Source: Steinernema hermaphroditum (Eukaryota > Nematoda > Chromadorea > Rhabditida > Steinernematidae). Taken from it: a DNA stretch of 64,000 bases. The DNA lies in assembly GCA_030435675.1 (NCBI GenBank), contig CM059624.1:8394769-8458768 (forward strand), read 5' to 3'. Every line of letters starts with the position of its first letter. Position 1 is the stretch's first letter. Positions 10,788 through 22,398 of this stretch are shown piece after piece. The notes beneath the pieces are model-generated. The model was not told the origin of the DNA. It searched no databases and saw only the letters and a program-made list of their open reading frames with translations. The position numbers and the translations under genes were made by a program.

Positions 10788-12638
10788 ATGGTGGTCGACG
10801 GACTCTCCCGCTTCCCGCGCGGCGATTCCTTGGCCAACGGAGATGCCTCGGTGAGCTGTTCTTCGGAATCCCCTCCTCATGAGGCTTCAGAACGCGCCGC
10901 GGGCGCCGACGAACCGCGTCGTCCTCAACCAGTCGAAGCACGAGCAGTTCGGCGTGCACTCCGGCTTCCGGCTCCTCCACAAACGCCTCCGCCAGAAATG
11001 GAAGGTCGACGTGTAAGTAGTTTTCGTACAGCCCTAACCCGGCCTCCAGGAACAACGACGAGATAAGCGACGCGACCTTCTCCGAGTGTCGTCTCTTCGT
11101 GTTACCCCACCCACGCGCCAAATTCACGGAGGCCGAGGTGAGCAGTCTCCGCGCCTTCCTCCGCAGCGGCGGCTCCGTCCTCGCCCTCACCAGCGATGGC
11201 GCCGACGCCGCCGCCGACACCAACCTCACCTACTTCCTCGAGGAGTACGGTATCAGCACCAACAAGGGTTGGCGGCGATGTGTCGAGGCCGGTTCGATGA
11301 GAGCTTTCAGACTCTGTCATCCGCACCGTATTCTACAAGTACTTCGACCCGAAGGAGGCGCTCGTAACGAACGGAATCCTGAACCGCGCCATCGCCTACG
11401 CCGCCGGGAAGACGTCGAAGATCCTCGACGACGACAACAATACTCAGTGGGTGACTGCCAACGGCGCCAACGAAACCCTCACTCTTCAGGGCGCTGTGCT
11501 ACCTCTACCCGTACGGGTGCACGCTTAACGTCGACCGGAACTCGACGGCGGTCCTTTCGACGGGAACCGTCTGCTACCCGACTTCTCGGGTCACCTGCGC
11601 CTTCCACGAGACCCCGGTAACCTCGATCGCCCGAAGTCCGAACTGAAAGACCTCATTCAGGAGAAGGGGCGTCTGGCGGTCGTCGGCTCCGTCCACATGT
11701 TCTGCGACCAGTACCTCGAGAAAGAGGAGAACGTCAAGGTCTTCGTGAGTTCGCCATGGGTCATCCGACGATTCCTCGAGTGCTCTAGGACGTGATCGTG
11801 AAGTATCTGACGGAGAACCTCGATCTGAACCAAATCGACGCCGCCGACCCCGACTTGGCAGACCCTAACCCGATCCCCGACCTGATCTACTTGAGCGAAC
11901 AGATCAAGGTGTGCCTCCAAGAGGGCGAAATGGACCACGGAGTAGCCGGCGACTTCACGAAGCTCTTCGACGCCAGCCTCCACTCCATCGACCTTGACAT
12001 GTGGCCCACTACCATCCAGTCAGTTGCATCGGCGGACCGACAATGCCCCTCAACTTTTCAGTGCCTACGACGCCCTCGGACTCAAGCACGAGCCCCTGAC
12101 ACTGATCATCCCGCAGTTCGAGGTGCCCCTTCCTTCCCTGGAGCCTGCTGTGAGTTCCCTCGGAGTCCGCAATCCTAGCCCTCTGAACCTCTAGGTCTTC
12201 CCTCCGAACTTCCGGGAACTACCACCTCCAAAGCTGGAAATGTTCGACCTCGACGATATGTTCGCCTCGCCGGAGACTCAGCTCGCCAAACTGACCAATA
12301 AGTGTAAGTGGCCACCCGACTGTGCCCTCGAACGACCCTTCAGGCAACGAAGAAGACTTGGACTTCTACATCCGCTCGGTTGGTCAGATCCTCGGAATCG
12401 ACCAGGCGATGCCGAGCAGCGAGTACAGCGCCAAAAACGTGCTACAACACATCGTGCATGAGATCATCGAGTTCAAGAAGGTGAACCAGGTGGGCGAGGT
12501 CTTAGAAGGCCGATCATCTGGAGGTCCTTCCAGGAAGATGATGACGTCGTCGACAACCAAGTGGAGCTCTTTGACTCACACGAGGACGTCATTGGACACT
12601 TCTCCGACATCGACGACTTCGACGACGACTTCAACTGA
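10788..12638 (+). CDS. osm-6: Intraflagellar transport protein 52 (OSM-6)
   Basis: Core IFT-B1 subunit, needed to build sensory cilia. By splicing ten or more 43-46-nt introns the whole frame can be read: an N-terminal GIFT domain (NRVVLNQSKHEQFGVHSGF, LRQKWKVDVNNDEIS, HPRAKFTEAE, LRSGGSVLAL, TNLTYFLEEYGI, VFYKYFDPKEALV, VVGSVHMFCDQYLDKEEN-like region), then LNQIDAADPDLAD, the conserved PLPSLEPAVFPPNFRELPPP and FDLDDMFASPETQLAKLTNKC, a C-terminal helical part (DLDFYIRSVGQILGI...IEFKKVNQ) and an acidic tail GHFSDIDDFDDDFN with TGA at 12636-12638. This order and these blocks are diagnostic of IFT52. ATG 10788 is the first in-frame start after the X-boxes; the first exon (MVVDGLSRFPRGDSLANGDAS) is not conserved and could be shorter. 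No operon partner seen. Confidence 0.95.
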
Positions 12639-12931
12639 GCACATTCCTCTTCTCTGCTAGAGCAATCATTCGTTCTCCCGGCGCCCGCTCCATTTGTGGG
12701 GTCTCCACAATGATCGCGATGCCGGTAGGGCATCCTGAACCAGGAAGAAGCTACTTTGGATAGAGTCCTTAACGATTTAGACGGAATAGACTGGACGATC
12801 GGGGCGAGAGAGGGCGTCCATCGCGATCAATGTGGAGTCCTCCCAAATGAAGCAGCGCCGGAACAATGAAGGTGTGATTTCTCCTGTTCTTCACAAGTGG
12901 GGAAGAAATGGCTTGATGGATTGATATACTC
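12639..12931. other. IFT52 3' flank, no recognised gene
   Basis: Contains an open stretch at about 12735-12865 reading EEATLDRVLNDLDGIDWTIG that looks codon-like and follows a CCAG, and a small inverted pair around TCCACAATGATCGCGATG. I could not attach it to a gene; it may be a broken exon or element debris. Confidence 0.35.
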
Positions 12932-14750
12932 ACAAGGGAACCTCCCCAAGTGATAGTTGCAAATCGAAATAAAATGTGCTGTAACGGATAGAGGAGATCT
13001 TAGGAAATCGAGCACACACAAAACGCGCGGCCCATATGCAAATTGGCTACCATAAACAGGCCCCCGAAATGCGGAAAACAACCCCCACCCCCACAGAGAA
13101 TCTTCTATTTTTCGATTTGCTTTCTTTTCACCGAAACTGTACATTATTATGTTTCCTGGTGTCTACCATCACTGGTTCTTGCTTTGCATCAAATATAGAT
13201 TAAAAAATCCTTTAGACAAATCGGAACTGGCAACTCAAATTTCACCTTTGCAGTGAAGCTGTTTTTCGTTCTTTCGCGTTCCTCTCTGTTTTGCTAATCA
13301 TCTCAGCACGTGAAATGGAATGAACCAAATGGTTGGGATGGGTGTCCGAACCCGGATCCCCCAGAACGGCAACCAAGACACTATCTAGCTCGACCATACA
13401 AACAGTTTGATCTGTGCTCGCAGCGCTGGCTATACTCATTTGTACACAACTTTCAAAAGGTATTTACGCGGACAAGTTTGTGTATTGGCCGGAACAGAAT
13501 AGGTTCTGCTGCTATGATATCCATAAGGATAGAGAAGGAGGGATGCGAAAGAACGAAAAACAGCTTCACCACAAAGATGAAATTCGGGTTAGCAGTTCCG
13601 ATTCCTGCAAAGGGTTCCAAATTAAAGGCCAGCGTTGATAAACACCAGGATATGTGGAAATATATAGATCTGGTGAAAAGAAAATGATGATTTCCGCGCA
13701 GCCAGAAGTTGGAACTGGCGCGGATTCAGCGCGATTCGCTGAGAAGGTACGGTATTTTGGGCCAAAGGGGTAATAGGGCGCCGCAACGGGTGTTGCGTAA
13801 TCTTGCTTGACAGTGACAGTTCAGCGAATAGTTGTTGTTTTGTGGTATCATCTTTGTGAAGTTCATTTCCGCCCACCCTCCCGGCAGAAACAGATAGGTC
13901 TAGTGTTTTCAGACTGTGGACGAAGCCTAATGATGGGATAGATCGCCGTTCAGTACGAAGGTTCTTGGGCCTTTTGGTCTGCTTACCAGCTCTGTGCAGC
14001 TCTTTCCAAGTTAAGTATGGTCATCGACGTCGGAAGGATAAGGCGAAGAAAAGGAAACGGACGCAAGGTTATTGTCCAGTCTGCACCGGGACCATTTTGT
14101 GCTATGAAGCCGACCTCTTGGATACAAATAACTCCTAAGTCCCCATTTGGGTTTGCTAATTTCAACGATACTTCCAGACCGATGACGTGCGGCTAAGCTA
14201 GGCAGGAGCAGCGACCAAAGCCATCGAGGACGGAGCATCCATGAATGAGTGGAAACCCTAAAAGCCTACGTGGAAACACCAGTGAAGACCACGACGATCG
14301 CCTAGTCGCTGATGTCGCGGATGCGCTTCAATACGGATCGAAAGGAACCGCTGGAGAGAGCACCAAGTGAAGCAAACAAATTTGTTGTAAGATTTGGGAG
14401 GGGCTCTGCGCCAGTTGGAATCTGGCGTAGCGGAAATGCGCTTTTCCGCGCAGACCGCGAAGCGGTCGAAGAGGAAGGAGGTAGAAAAAAAGAAAAGCAA
14501 TAGGGGGTCGAACCCGACACCGTAGACTGGCGGCTCAGAGTTCTACCCCTCGACCACACAGACACTTGATATAAGAGAAATCTAAACATACTAGCCGCGA
14601 CTGCCGTTATTTTCCGTATTTCGGGGGCCTGTTTATGATAGCCAGTCTGGGTCGCGCGTTTTGTATGCGCTCGATTTCATAAGATCTCCTCTATCCGTTA
14701 CAGCACATTTTATTTCGATTTACAACTATCACTTGGGGATGTTCCCTTGT
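12932..14750. mobile_element. Long inverted-repeat element A
   Basis: Arms 12932-13079 and 14609-14750 are imperfect reverse complements, beginning ACAAGGGAACCTCCCCAAGT and covering the same landmarks in reverse (GGATAGAGGAGATCTTA, CGCGCGG, AAACAGGCCCCCGAAAT). Within it a second inverted pair lies at about 13218-13290 and 13535-13612 around AGCTGTTTTTCGTTCTTTCGC. Open frame 13310-13687 (125 aa) has no motif I recognise. No transposase seen, so a non-autonomous foldback/MITE-like element. The outermost bases resemble those at the internal ends of element B, suggesting related ends. Confidence 0.75.
14510..14575 (-). repeat. tRNA-like (Gly-like) sequence inside element A
   Basis: On the minus strand, TGGTCGAGGGGTAGAACTC resembles an A box of tRNA-Gly and GGGTTCGACCCC is a good B box. 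The acceptor stem does not pair and the anticodon stem is poor, so this is a decayed tRNA or tRNA-derived SINE head, not a working tRNA. Confidence 0.4.
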
Positions 14751-14804
14751 CAGATTAAAAAATCTCTTCGGAGGCTCCCGCCACGCCTTTCGCGGCGTTA
14801 TAAG

Positions 14805-15985
14805 AGTCGTATTTTCATACAACGCCGAAATTGCAATCGAATTTTTGAGTTTGTGCAAGAATCGCGTCTTTCGTCGCGTCGCGTACGAGATGTGATTTCA
14901 AAAAAAAAACTCAACATTGTTTTGTAGATCTGTCTCTGGCGGATGGTTTCAGCCATCACTGACAAGGGAATGTTGCCAGGTGGCAGACGCGGATCGGATC
15001 GAGATAAGGTGGGGGTGGTAGAGCTTGGTGTGGGCAATCATGCGCACACTGAATCCCGTGCCCTCAATCAAGGTTCACTACCTATACACCCATCGAAAGT
15101 TAGGCCCATACGAATATAGTCGACTTCGGCAGCGCTGATAAAAACGGGTGTATGGCCGCACTGGATAGTGCCTTGGCCGACATTTTTGTAGTTCAGGTTC
15201 GACTCCGCTCCGGCCCATATTTTTTCTCCTCGCTTCTCCAACATACTTAAATTTGTTTGCTTCCTCGCACTCAATCTTCAGTTATGAATGCTAGCAATAT
15301 TTAGCTCCTCCTTACAAAGGTATGGCAAAACATGTAAGGCTAAGATCGACGCGAGATTAGGGGCAAACGGTAGGTCTATGTGAGTATACAAACATTCGTT
15401 TCTCACCGGTGATTCCCAAGTGACCAAGTGTATACGTAAGCTCCCAATTTTGTTGTGGTTGCAAAGTGTTCATACATTTTCCCTAGGATAACGGTCCGAC
15501 AGATCACTGTCCACCTATCAGGTATACCTCAAGTATATACATAGTTTGGCAATTGGGAATCACCGGTGGGAAACGGATTTCCAGTTGCTTGGAAAGAATA
15601 CCGCATCGTTTTTTGATGGACATAGAGCGCTATGGGCAGCTGATTTTTTTGCACAGTTTATATACTCACCTAGGCCTATCGCTTGCTCCTACTCTAACTT
15701 TCGATGGGTGTTTAGGTAGTGAACCTTGGTTGAGGGCACGGGATTCGGTGTGCGCATGATTGCCCACACCAAGTTCTACCACCCCCACCTTATCTCGATC
15801 CGATCCGCGTCTGCCACTTGGCAACATTCCCTTGTCAGTGATGGCTGAAACGATCCGCCAGAGACAGATCTACAAAACAATGTTGAGTTTTTTTTTAATC
15901 ACATCTCGTATGCGAAGAAAGACGCGATTCTTGCACAAACTCAAAAATCCCATTGCAATTTCGCCGCTGTACGAACATAGAAAGA
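14805..15985. mobile_element. Long inverted-repeat element B
   Basis: Arms of about 300 bp: 14805-15104 and 15693-15985 are near reverse complements (left: GTGCAAGAATCGCGTCTTTC ... CTGACAAGGGAATGTTGCCA ... GGTTCACTACC; right: the same in reverse). The centre holds a second, shorter inverted pair, 15393-15420 and 15552-15577, around TCTCACCGGTGATTCCC. It abuts element A on the left and the Tc1-like relic on the right and probably truncated the latter. No coding capacity; foldback/MITE-like. Confidence 0.8.
15143..15215 (+). repeat. tRNA-derived sequence inside element B
   Basis: TGGCCGCACTGG fits an RNA polymerase III A box and AGGTTCGACTCC, 46 bases on, fits a B box. The sequence between does not fold as a proper cloverleaf by eye. 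Most likely a tRNA-derived SINE head. Confidence 0.4.
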
Positions 15986-15989
15986 GTAG

Positions 15990-17211
15990 TAAAAACTAAC
16001 TCAGATGACAGAGATTCAGTTCGAAGTGACCACCTTTTGCCGCGAAGAGGGTCTTCAAAAATTTCAGAAAATTATCCACTGTGGCCGCTAGACTTCTCAA
16101 CGAAATTTGGTCCCATGCCTTCTGGACAGTGGCCTTAAGCGAACCAAGTGTTATGCGCCAAACTCGGCAGGCGTTCTTCTCTATGATGCTGCACACCTCA
16201 AAGTCCTTGAGTTTGAAATCCGCCCTGTTTGAGGGCCAATCTTCTTTGGTCTAGAAGTCTGGAATCCGCTCCTGGAAGACATCCATTGCTGCTTTGGCTC
16301 CGTGAGCGGGTGTGCACTTTTTTCTTTCTGTTTTCGAAGTCTTCTTACACAGAGGCAAGTAATGCATCTATTAGAATCAGATTCTGATAAACAGAAGAGT
16401 TCATCTTTACTCATTTATCCGCGAATCTCTGTGAATTCTTTACAGTTTCATAAATTCCTCTCAAAATCACCACAGCAGCATGAAAGTGGCTTCTTTCGGA
16501 TTGCACAGTTTGCTGAGAGCCGTCTTTGAGGAGATCGTGGTGATTCTACGCCTTTGAATGTTTTTAATTCTGCGAAAATCCCCTGATCTTTGTACAGCAC
16601 TCGGCTAAAATGTGGACCAGCGGCCACGGATGTCTGCATCCAAGCACGTTTCGGCACGTATTGAGTTATTATTGATCTTTCAAGGGCTTTTGTGTACTAG
16701 ACACTGAACTTTACCCTCGCTAAGGCGTGATTAATCGCTTTCGACACGTTTAGCTCGCTCTTGCTCAGTTTGAGGGGGTATTTTTGGAAAAAGGTGCCAA
16801 ATTCGGTGTGATTTTCTTCTTCTTTAGATTTTTTTGAGCTCCAAATTTTCTACTCTAAATGGCTTTTTGGTTTTCTGACGGTTTTCTTTTCTTTTTCTGA
16901 CCTAGCTGACCAGGGAATCTCATAAAGTTGTTCGCTGACACCAGGGACGTGTTTGAAGAACGATATGAGCTTTGCGATGATGTCAACTTTTTGAATTCCG
17001 CGCGAAACGGTCACTGCAGCCGAAAAACCCATCTTGTGGAAAACTGTTTTTAAGACCGCGTAGTAGGGTAGATGAACAAGTAGGAGCGAGGTAGTGAATA
17101 GGAAGAGATGCTGAATTCGAATATCACAACGGGAATGCACGACCGATTCACAAAACGACAAAAAAATTAATAATTTAAATGGGCGTCACACTACTTCTGG
17201 GCCACCCTGTA
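15990..17211 (-). pseudogene. Degenerate Tc1-like transposase element
   Basis: Read on the minus strand from 17211 it opens with TACAGGGTGGCCCAGAAGTA, a typical Tc1-family terminal inverted repeat. An N-terminal open frame follows (17161-16850, containing GIQKVDIIAKLISFFKH, helix-turn-helix-like), then disrupted catalytic-core text, and finally the C-terminal stretch LGSLKATVQKAWDQISLRSL..VDNFLK..KTLFAAKGGHFELN at 16150-16000, characteristic of Tc1-like transposases. At least three frame changes or stops, so inactive. The expected second terminal repeat is missing where element B joins. Confidence 0.75.
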
Positions 17212-18464
17212 TTGGGTTGATCCATGAAAAATGGCCAATGATTTAAGTAGCTGTTTCTTAACATATATCATCTCACTATCATTCCCGGTAATCACTACTT
17301 GAATGAACAATTTAAGCCCACTTCTCGAGCAAAAGGCGGATCCCTCGTTTACAGAACACAAGGGGTTTGGGGTCGAAAAATGTTTTGGTCAGATTTTCGA
17401 CCTCTTTATCTTACTGTGAGTGGTTTTCTCTGATGTCATCATTTATGGTCTTTCATTTGCGTTCCCAGCGATCGGTCGGGTCGTCCACTCGCTCTCTCTG
17501 CTGCTGTCTGAGTTCGCTCAGAAGAGTTGAGTGAGCGGTCGTTCTCGGCAATCGTTGATGGCGCAATGATCGCCCCGTTCCAATCTGTCGTGGCTGGCGT
17601 GGAACGTAAGCCGAATTATATCTCGCCAAGAAGACCGTCAGCATCGCCTGACCACCTGCGCCGCCCACTCAAGCCGAAGAATCGCTCCAACTTCGAAATC
17701 TACTCCGCCAACCGCTCCGTCGATGGGTTTCTGTTTCGTCCACCGAGCTCCACCTTCCTCGCTACTTCCGGATAAAGCTTTTTTGTTGCTTTGAAGCCCG
17801 CGCACAATGATGGGACAGCCGCCTTCAACTCCGACGTCGTGCCCTCCGCCGAAGAAAGAAGAGAAGCAGCGACAACGGTGATATGCAGTTCTTCATTGTG
17901 CATTATGAGATTTCTTGTATGACGAATGTCATTGAGTCAAGAGTAAATGTAATGTAATGTAATGTAATGTCGTCATTTATGGATGAATACAGATGACGGT
18001 TAGATAGAGCGAGCAGTCGTACTTTTTCGGAATACAAGGGTCATTTTTTTCACATTTGGCCTTTTTTTCTGTAAAGTAGAAATCAGTTCGTAGGGGCGTT
18101 ATGTGGGCTTAATAGCTGTGAGTGTCACCCACATGCTGCATGTCTCCATTGACTGTTATAGAACTTAACCAATTGGAAACGTTCTACTTAGCAGAACATG
18201 GTGATCTGAAAAGACCATCTTTTTAAGTTTGCCCATGTTATGATGTATCACGAACACTGTACTAGGTGTATTCGGTAGGTTAGACCCAACGATGAACGTG
18301 CTTGAAGGCAGCCACCGTTCATCACACAATTAGTACCATAGGAAGACCTACATCACTTCGCATTTCGCAATCTCGAGGTGCCAAAAAAATGACTATCAAG
18401 ACAGAATAGGTCCCCAAGATCAGGAAGAATGCAATGGACAAGCGGTAAATCATAATGTGGGGTA
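17212..18464. mobile_element. Mariner-like relic, copy 1 (interrupted)
   Basis: Starts TTGGGTTGATCCATGAAAAA, mariner-end-like. Segments 17261-17455 and 17990-18464 match, in the same order, 56020-56205 and 56310-56766. The last about 345 bp (18119-18464) is almost identical to 56424-56766. Copy 1 carries about 510 extra bp (about 17459-17970) that end in a (TAATG)n tract and look like a separate insertion. No intact transposase frame in either copy. Confidence 0.7.
17459..17970. mobile_element. Insertion ending in a (TAATG)n tail
   Basis: Absent from the otherwise parallel copy at 56.2 kb. GC-rich and ending with five tandem AATGT units at 17946-17970, the type of short tandem tail left by RTE-like non-LTR retrotransposons. 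No protein family recognised. Confidence 0.45.
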
Positions 18465-18611
18465 GGAGTTAAATGTGCTCAGCAACGCGCCTATCGATTA
18501 TGCCCCAGAAGCAAACATTGTAAAGTTAAGGGATATTTGCAAAATCGGCCATTTTTCATAGATCAACCCAATAGTATATCCCTGGCCGGGTTTTCAACGG
18601 TACCTACCAAC

Positions 18612-19206
18612 TCGCCGATCCCCAACTCGCCGACAGAAAACTCGGCGACCCCCAACTCGCCGACCACCCCCAACTCGAAAACTTTTTCCTATGGAAATGT
18701 GGAACGTCTATCAAAGAACGAAAGACGGCAAAGATCGCACGAACAATTTCTCAGAGGCAGGCCACAAACGGATCCAACTGGAATTCCAAATGCACCATCC
18801 GACGATTTGGAAATTCATTACGGCTCTAAGGAACATCCAAACCAATCGGGACACCATGTATGAAGCCATGATCCGGGGAGATGAGCCTCCCAAGAAGCGC
18901 AAGAAGTACGTTCAGACCGACACCCGTCTTCTGCGCTTGCTTAGAAGGTCGGACGCCGGGGACATCAACATAGCGGAGTTTCTCCGCGGATGTGCACACG
19001 ATTTGATATGGATGATTAGGTGCACATTTGACGTACGTGTTGTTTGATGTTTGTATTTTGGCGTCTGATAAAACACAGTTGTTGTTTATTTTCCTGTCAG
19101 CGAGTTTTCTGTCGGCGAGTTTTCTGTCGGCGAGTTGGGGGTCGGCGAGTTGGGGGTCGGCGAGTTGTCCGTCGGCGAGTTAGGGGTCGGCGAGTCGGGG
19201 GTGTCC
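18612..19206 (+). mobile_element. MULE-type element with minisatellite terminal inverted repeats
   Basis: Both ends are tandem copies of a unit of about 15 bp: on the left CCCCAACTCGCCGAC-type units at about 18605-18690, on the right the reverse complement GTCGGCGAGTTGGGG repeated about eight times at about 19100-19200. Between them frame 18691-19047 reads MEMWNVYQRTKDGKDRTNNF and then SEAGHKRIQLEF, HHPTIWKFITALRNIQ and FLRGCAHDL. This pattern (YxRT.DG..RTNN..E..H..., HPT.WKFI..L, YLRG.AH.L) is known from the C-terminal part of Mutator-like (MULE) transposases. The catalytic DDE region is absent, so a deleted, non-autonomous copy. Confidence 0.7.
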
Positions 19207-19489
19207 CGTTTGCAAACAAAGCAGTGTGGTTTTCTCGCCTGGGTTTCCTCATCAGATGCGCCCGGAACGAGCGGCTTCGCTCATTGTGCACATGTGAAAA
19301 TAAGAAGCTGGGTTACGGTGATGGCGGTATTTGGAATCATTGATCATCCTCTCGGACTTTCGCCTGTGTGTTGCTGGTGAGCGATCGGTCGTGCATTTCG
19401 CTCTCTCGGAGCGGTCGATCGTCCGTGTCACATTCGCCTCCAGCAGTGATCGCTCCGGCTTCCAGAAGGATTGGAACACCAGGAAGCCG

Positions 19490-22330
19490 TATGTTCCACC
19501 CCCAGAAGCCACGGATCGTACTCGGAACTCTGAATGTGCGCCGCCTTGCCTCCATCGACCGTCTCATCGAGCTGCTAGAAGAACTGGCGCCTACGAACAT
19601 CGATGCCATCGCTTTGACGGAACTGCGCTGGAGAGGGACCAACGCGCTCGACCTCAACGACTCGGAGTTCCGGTTCTATCACGCTGGGCCCGAAGAAAGC
19701 GTCGACCCGTCCGGCACCGGATTCCTGATCAGAAGATGGCTGCAGCACCAAGTCGTCTAGTCCCGCCGCGTCTCCAACCGGATCTCCCTTCTGGACCTCC
19801 AGTTTGGCAACCAAATCTTGCGCCTCTACAGTGTGTATGCGCCTCCAACTGGATCCATAAGCCTCGATGACGACGACGAATCCAGCGAAGATGAAGACGA
19901 TGACGACTACGAAGCTTGACGATCTTCGAGTGGAACTGCGGGCTGCTGGCATGCCTGGTTGGTAAAGGGGTGTCAGTAGTGCCGGATCGGTAGCAATCGC
20001 TCGAATGCGGGTGTTCCCTGTGCTGCTCGGAGGTCTCAATGCGAAGATGGGCCGCAAACAAGAAGAAGATGAAGAAGCGCTCGGAAACCACGGCTATGAC
20101 GACCGAAACGCGAGAGGCCAACTTCTGGTGGACTTGTGTGAAGACTTGAAGCTCCGATCGGTCAACTCCTTCAGGCCGCCCAGGACGGAAGTGGACGTGG
20201 ATTTCGCCGGATCGAAGAACTCGTAACTGTATCGACTACGTTCTGGCTCCCCGCTCCATCAAGTTCCGAGGTTCGACTGTCCTGGCATCCGCCAATGCCG
20301 GATCGGACCACCGGATTCTTCGCGCAGTCATCCAGCCACCGACGCCGGCAACCAGAAGAACCCAGCCACCGCCGAAGGAGAGGAAGCGCCTCAACCGGAA
20401 CCTCTTCCGAATGGCCACCGTGCTCCAGCCTCCCGCGATTGACCGAAACTCGCCACCAGCTCGTGGACTACATCCGAGATGCCTCCCAGTTCGCCGAAGA
20501 GCCTGCAGAGAAGACCCGAAGACTGAAATCGTCGACGATCGCCCTCCTTCGCCAACGCCATGTGCTACGCCAGCGCCAAACAACTGCTTCGAACCGCCTG
20601 GAATTCACCGAATTCAACAAGATGGTGCGCCGAGAAATTCGGAAGGACATCAACGACCACCACCGACTCCTCGTGGAAGAAGCAGTCAAGAGCGCGAGAG
20701 GCCTGCGGACGCTACACAAGGAAACAGTGGTAGGAAAAAGGCACATCGTCCAGCTGCGGAACCAGGAAGGCACCCTGTGTACGACGAAGACGATGATTCA
20801 CGACGCTGTGAGGGAATTCTACAATGAACTCTACGCGTCCACGTTGCACGTCGACTACGAAGCCTCTGAAGCGACGGACGGATCCCCGGAATTCCTTGAA
20901 GCTGAAGTCCGAGAAGCACTGAAGAAGATGAAGACCGGCCGAAGCCCTGGACAAGACAAGGTCACGGTGGAAATACTCAAATTGGGCGAGAGTACCTTCA
21001 TCCGCCCTCTGACTGTGCAGTTCCCGAGAAGATGGCGGATGCCTCGACTGTGCTCCTGTACAATAAAGGATATCCACTGCTGATCAAAAACTACAGGCCC
21101 ATCTCGCTGCTCTCCGTGATCTACAAGTTGCTCACGAAGACAATCGTGCAACGGATTGAACACGTTCTGGACGCCGCCCAGCCAGTGGAACAGGCCGAAT
21201 TCCGAAGAAACTTCTCGACGATCGACCACCTGCACGCCGTCAACGAGTTGCTGGAGAAGACCCGCGAATACCGCGTCCCGATCTACGTCGTCTTCATCGA
21301 TTTCGAGAAGGCCTTCGACACGGTAGAAGCCAACGCGATCTGGAAGGCAATCGAACGACAAAGCGAGCCACGGCAAATCGTCGCCCTCCTCCGGAAGATC
21401 CAAGATGAAGCCGCGAGCCTCATCCAGTTAGGAGAAGACCGCGTGCCGATCAACATCCAGCGAGGGGTCCGGCAGGGTGACGTCATCAGTCCGAAGCTCT
21501 TCACGGCCACACTCGAGCAAGTCTTCCGCGAACTCGATTGGACAGACTGCGGACTCAACATCAACGGTGAAAAACTGTCCATTCTCCGATTTGCAGGCAA
21601 TATCGCACTGTTGGCCACGTCCGAGGAAGAGCTGCAGAAGATCGTTGACGAACTCAACGAGGCGTCCCTCCGGAGCGGTCTCAAGATCAACGCAGAAAAG
21701 ACAAAGATCATGGCGAACGAAGAAGCGACGATCCTCTTGAACGGAAACGTTCTAGAACAAGTCGAAGCCTTCGTCTACCTTGGTCAAGAAGTCCGCCTCG
21801 CAAGAAACCATCTAAAAGAAGTTGGACGAAGGATCCGTAGCGGCTGGAACGTCTTCCGCAAGTACCAGGAGTTCCTGACGTCGCCTTCGGTCCTTATGTG
21901 ATGGAAAAGAAGACTCTTCAACCAGTGCGTGCTGCCGGCTATGCTGTGTGGTTGCGAAACCTGGACGCTAACGAACGAAGACGAAGGACACACGAAGAAA
22001 GCTGGGAACCAGCCAGCGTCGAATGGAACGGAGAATGCTTCGCGTAAGGCTGCTAGACAAAAGGACGAACGAGTGGCTGAGAGGAGTCACGAAGTTGAAG
22101 GATGCCCACGGATCAGCGACAAGAAGGAAGTGGAACTATGCCTGGAAGATCGCCTGTGAAACGTCTGAGAAGTGGTCGACGAAGCTCGAAGAATGGCAGC
22201 CACCGAAGACGCGCCCCATCGGAAGGCCGAGGACCAGATGGCGAGATGACTTCACGAAGAAAATAGGAACGCAAAGATGGCGACAACGAGCAAGAGAAGA
22301 GGACCGACAGCAATAGATTCATATGGGGTG
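19490..22330 (+). pseudogene. Dead RTE-like non-LTR retrotransposon (endonuclease + reverse transcriptase)
   Basis: Begins with an APE endonuclease (KPRIVLGTLNVRRL, ALTELRWRG, later LNAKMGRKQ..YDDRNARGQLL and GSDHR), continues with a reverse transcriptase (GRSPGQDKVTVEILKLG, KNYRPISLLSVIYKLLTK, VVFIDFEKAFDT, IQRGVRQGDVISPKLF) and ends with the RTE-type tail (CGCETWTLTNEDEG, RRMLRVRLLDKR, RPIGRPRTRWRDDF). It is inactive: stops after FLIRRWLQHQVV (19760) and at 21899-21901, several frameshifts in 19760-20300 and near 21000, and the catalytic F/YADD is FAGN at 21590-21601. The 3' end lies in AATAAATCGTAATCGTAAG at about 22360-22380. Confidence 0.88.
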
Positions 22331-22398
22331 TGGCTCGATGTAATGTTGAAGATTCCACAAATAAATCGTAATCGTAAGCGATCATCCTCTCCGACCTG

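Noticed and set aside
14510..14575. Functional tRNA-Gly gene
   Set aside because: A and B boxes are present but the acceptor stem does not pair and the anticodon stem has mismatches.
19100..19200. Regular short repeats suggesting a CRISPR array
   Set aside because: Units of about 15 bp are directly tandem with no spacers and recur inverted at the other end of a transposon; also a eukaryotic context.
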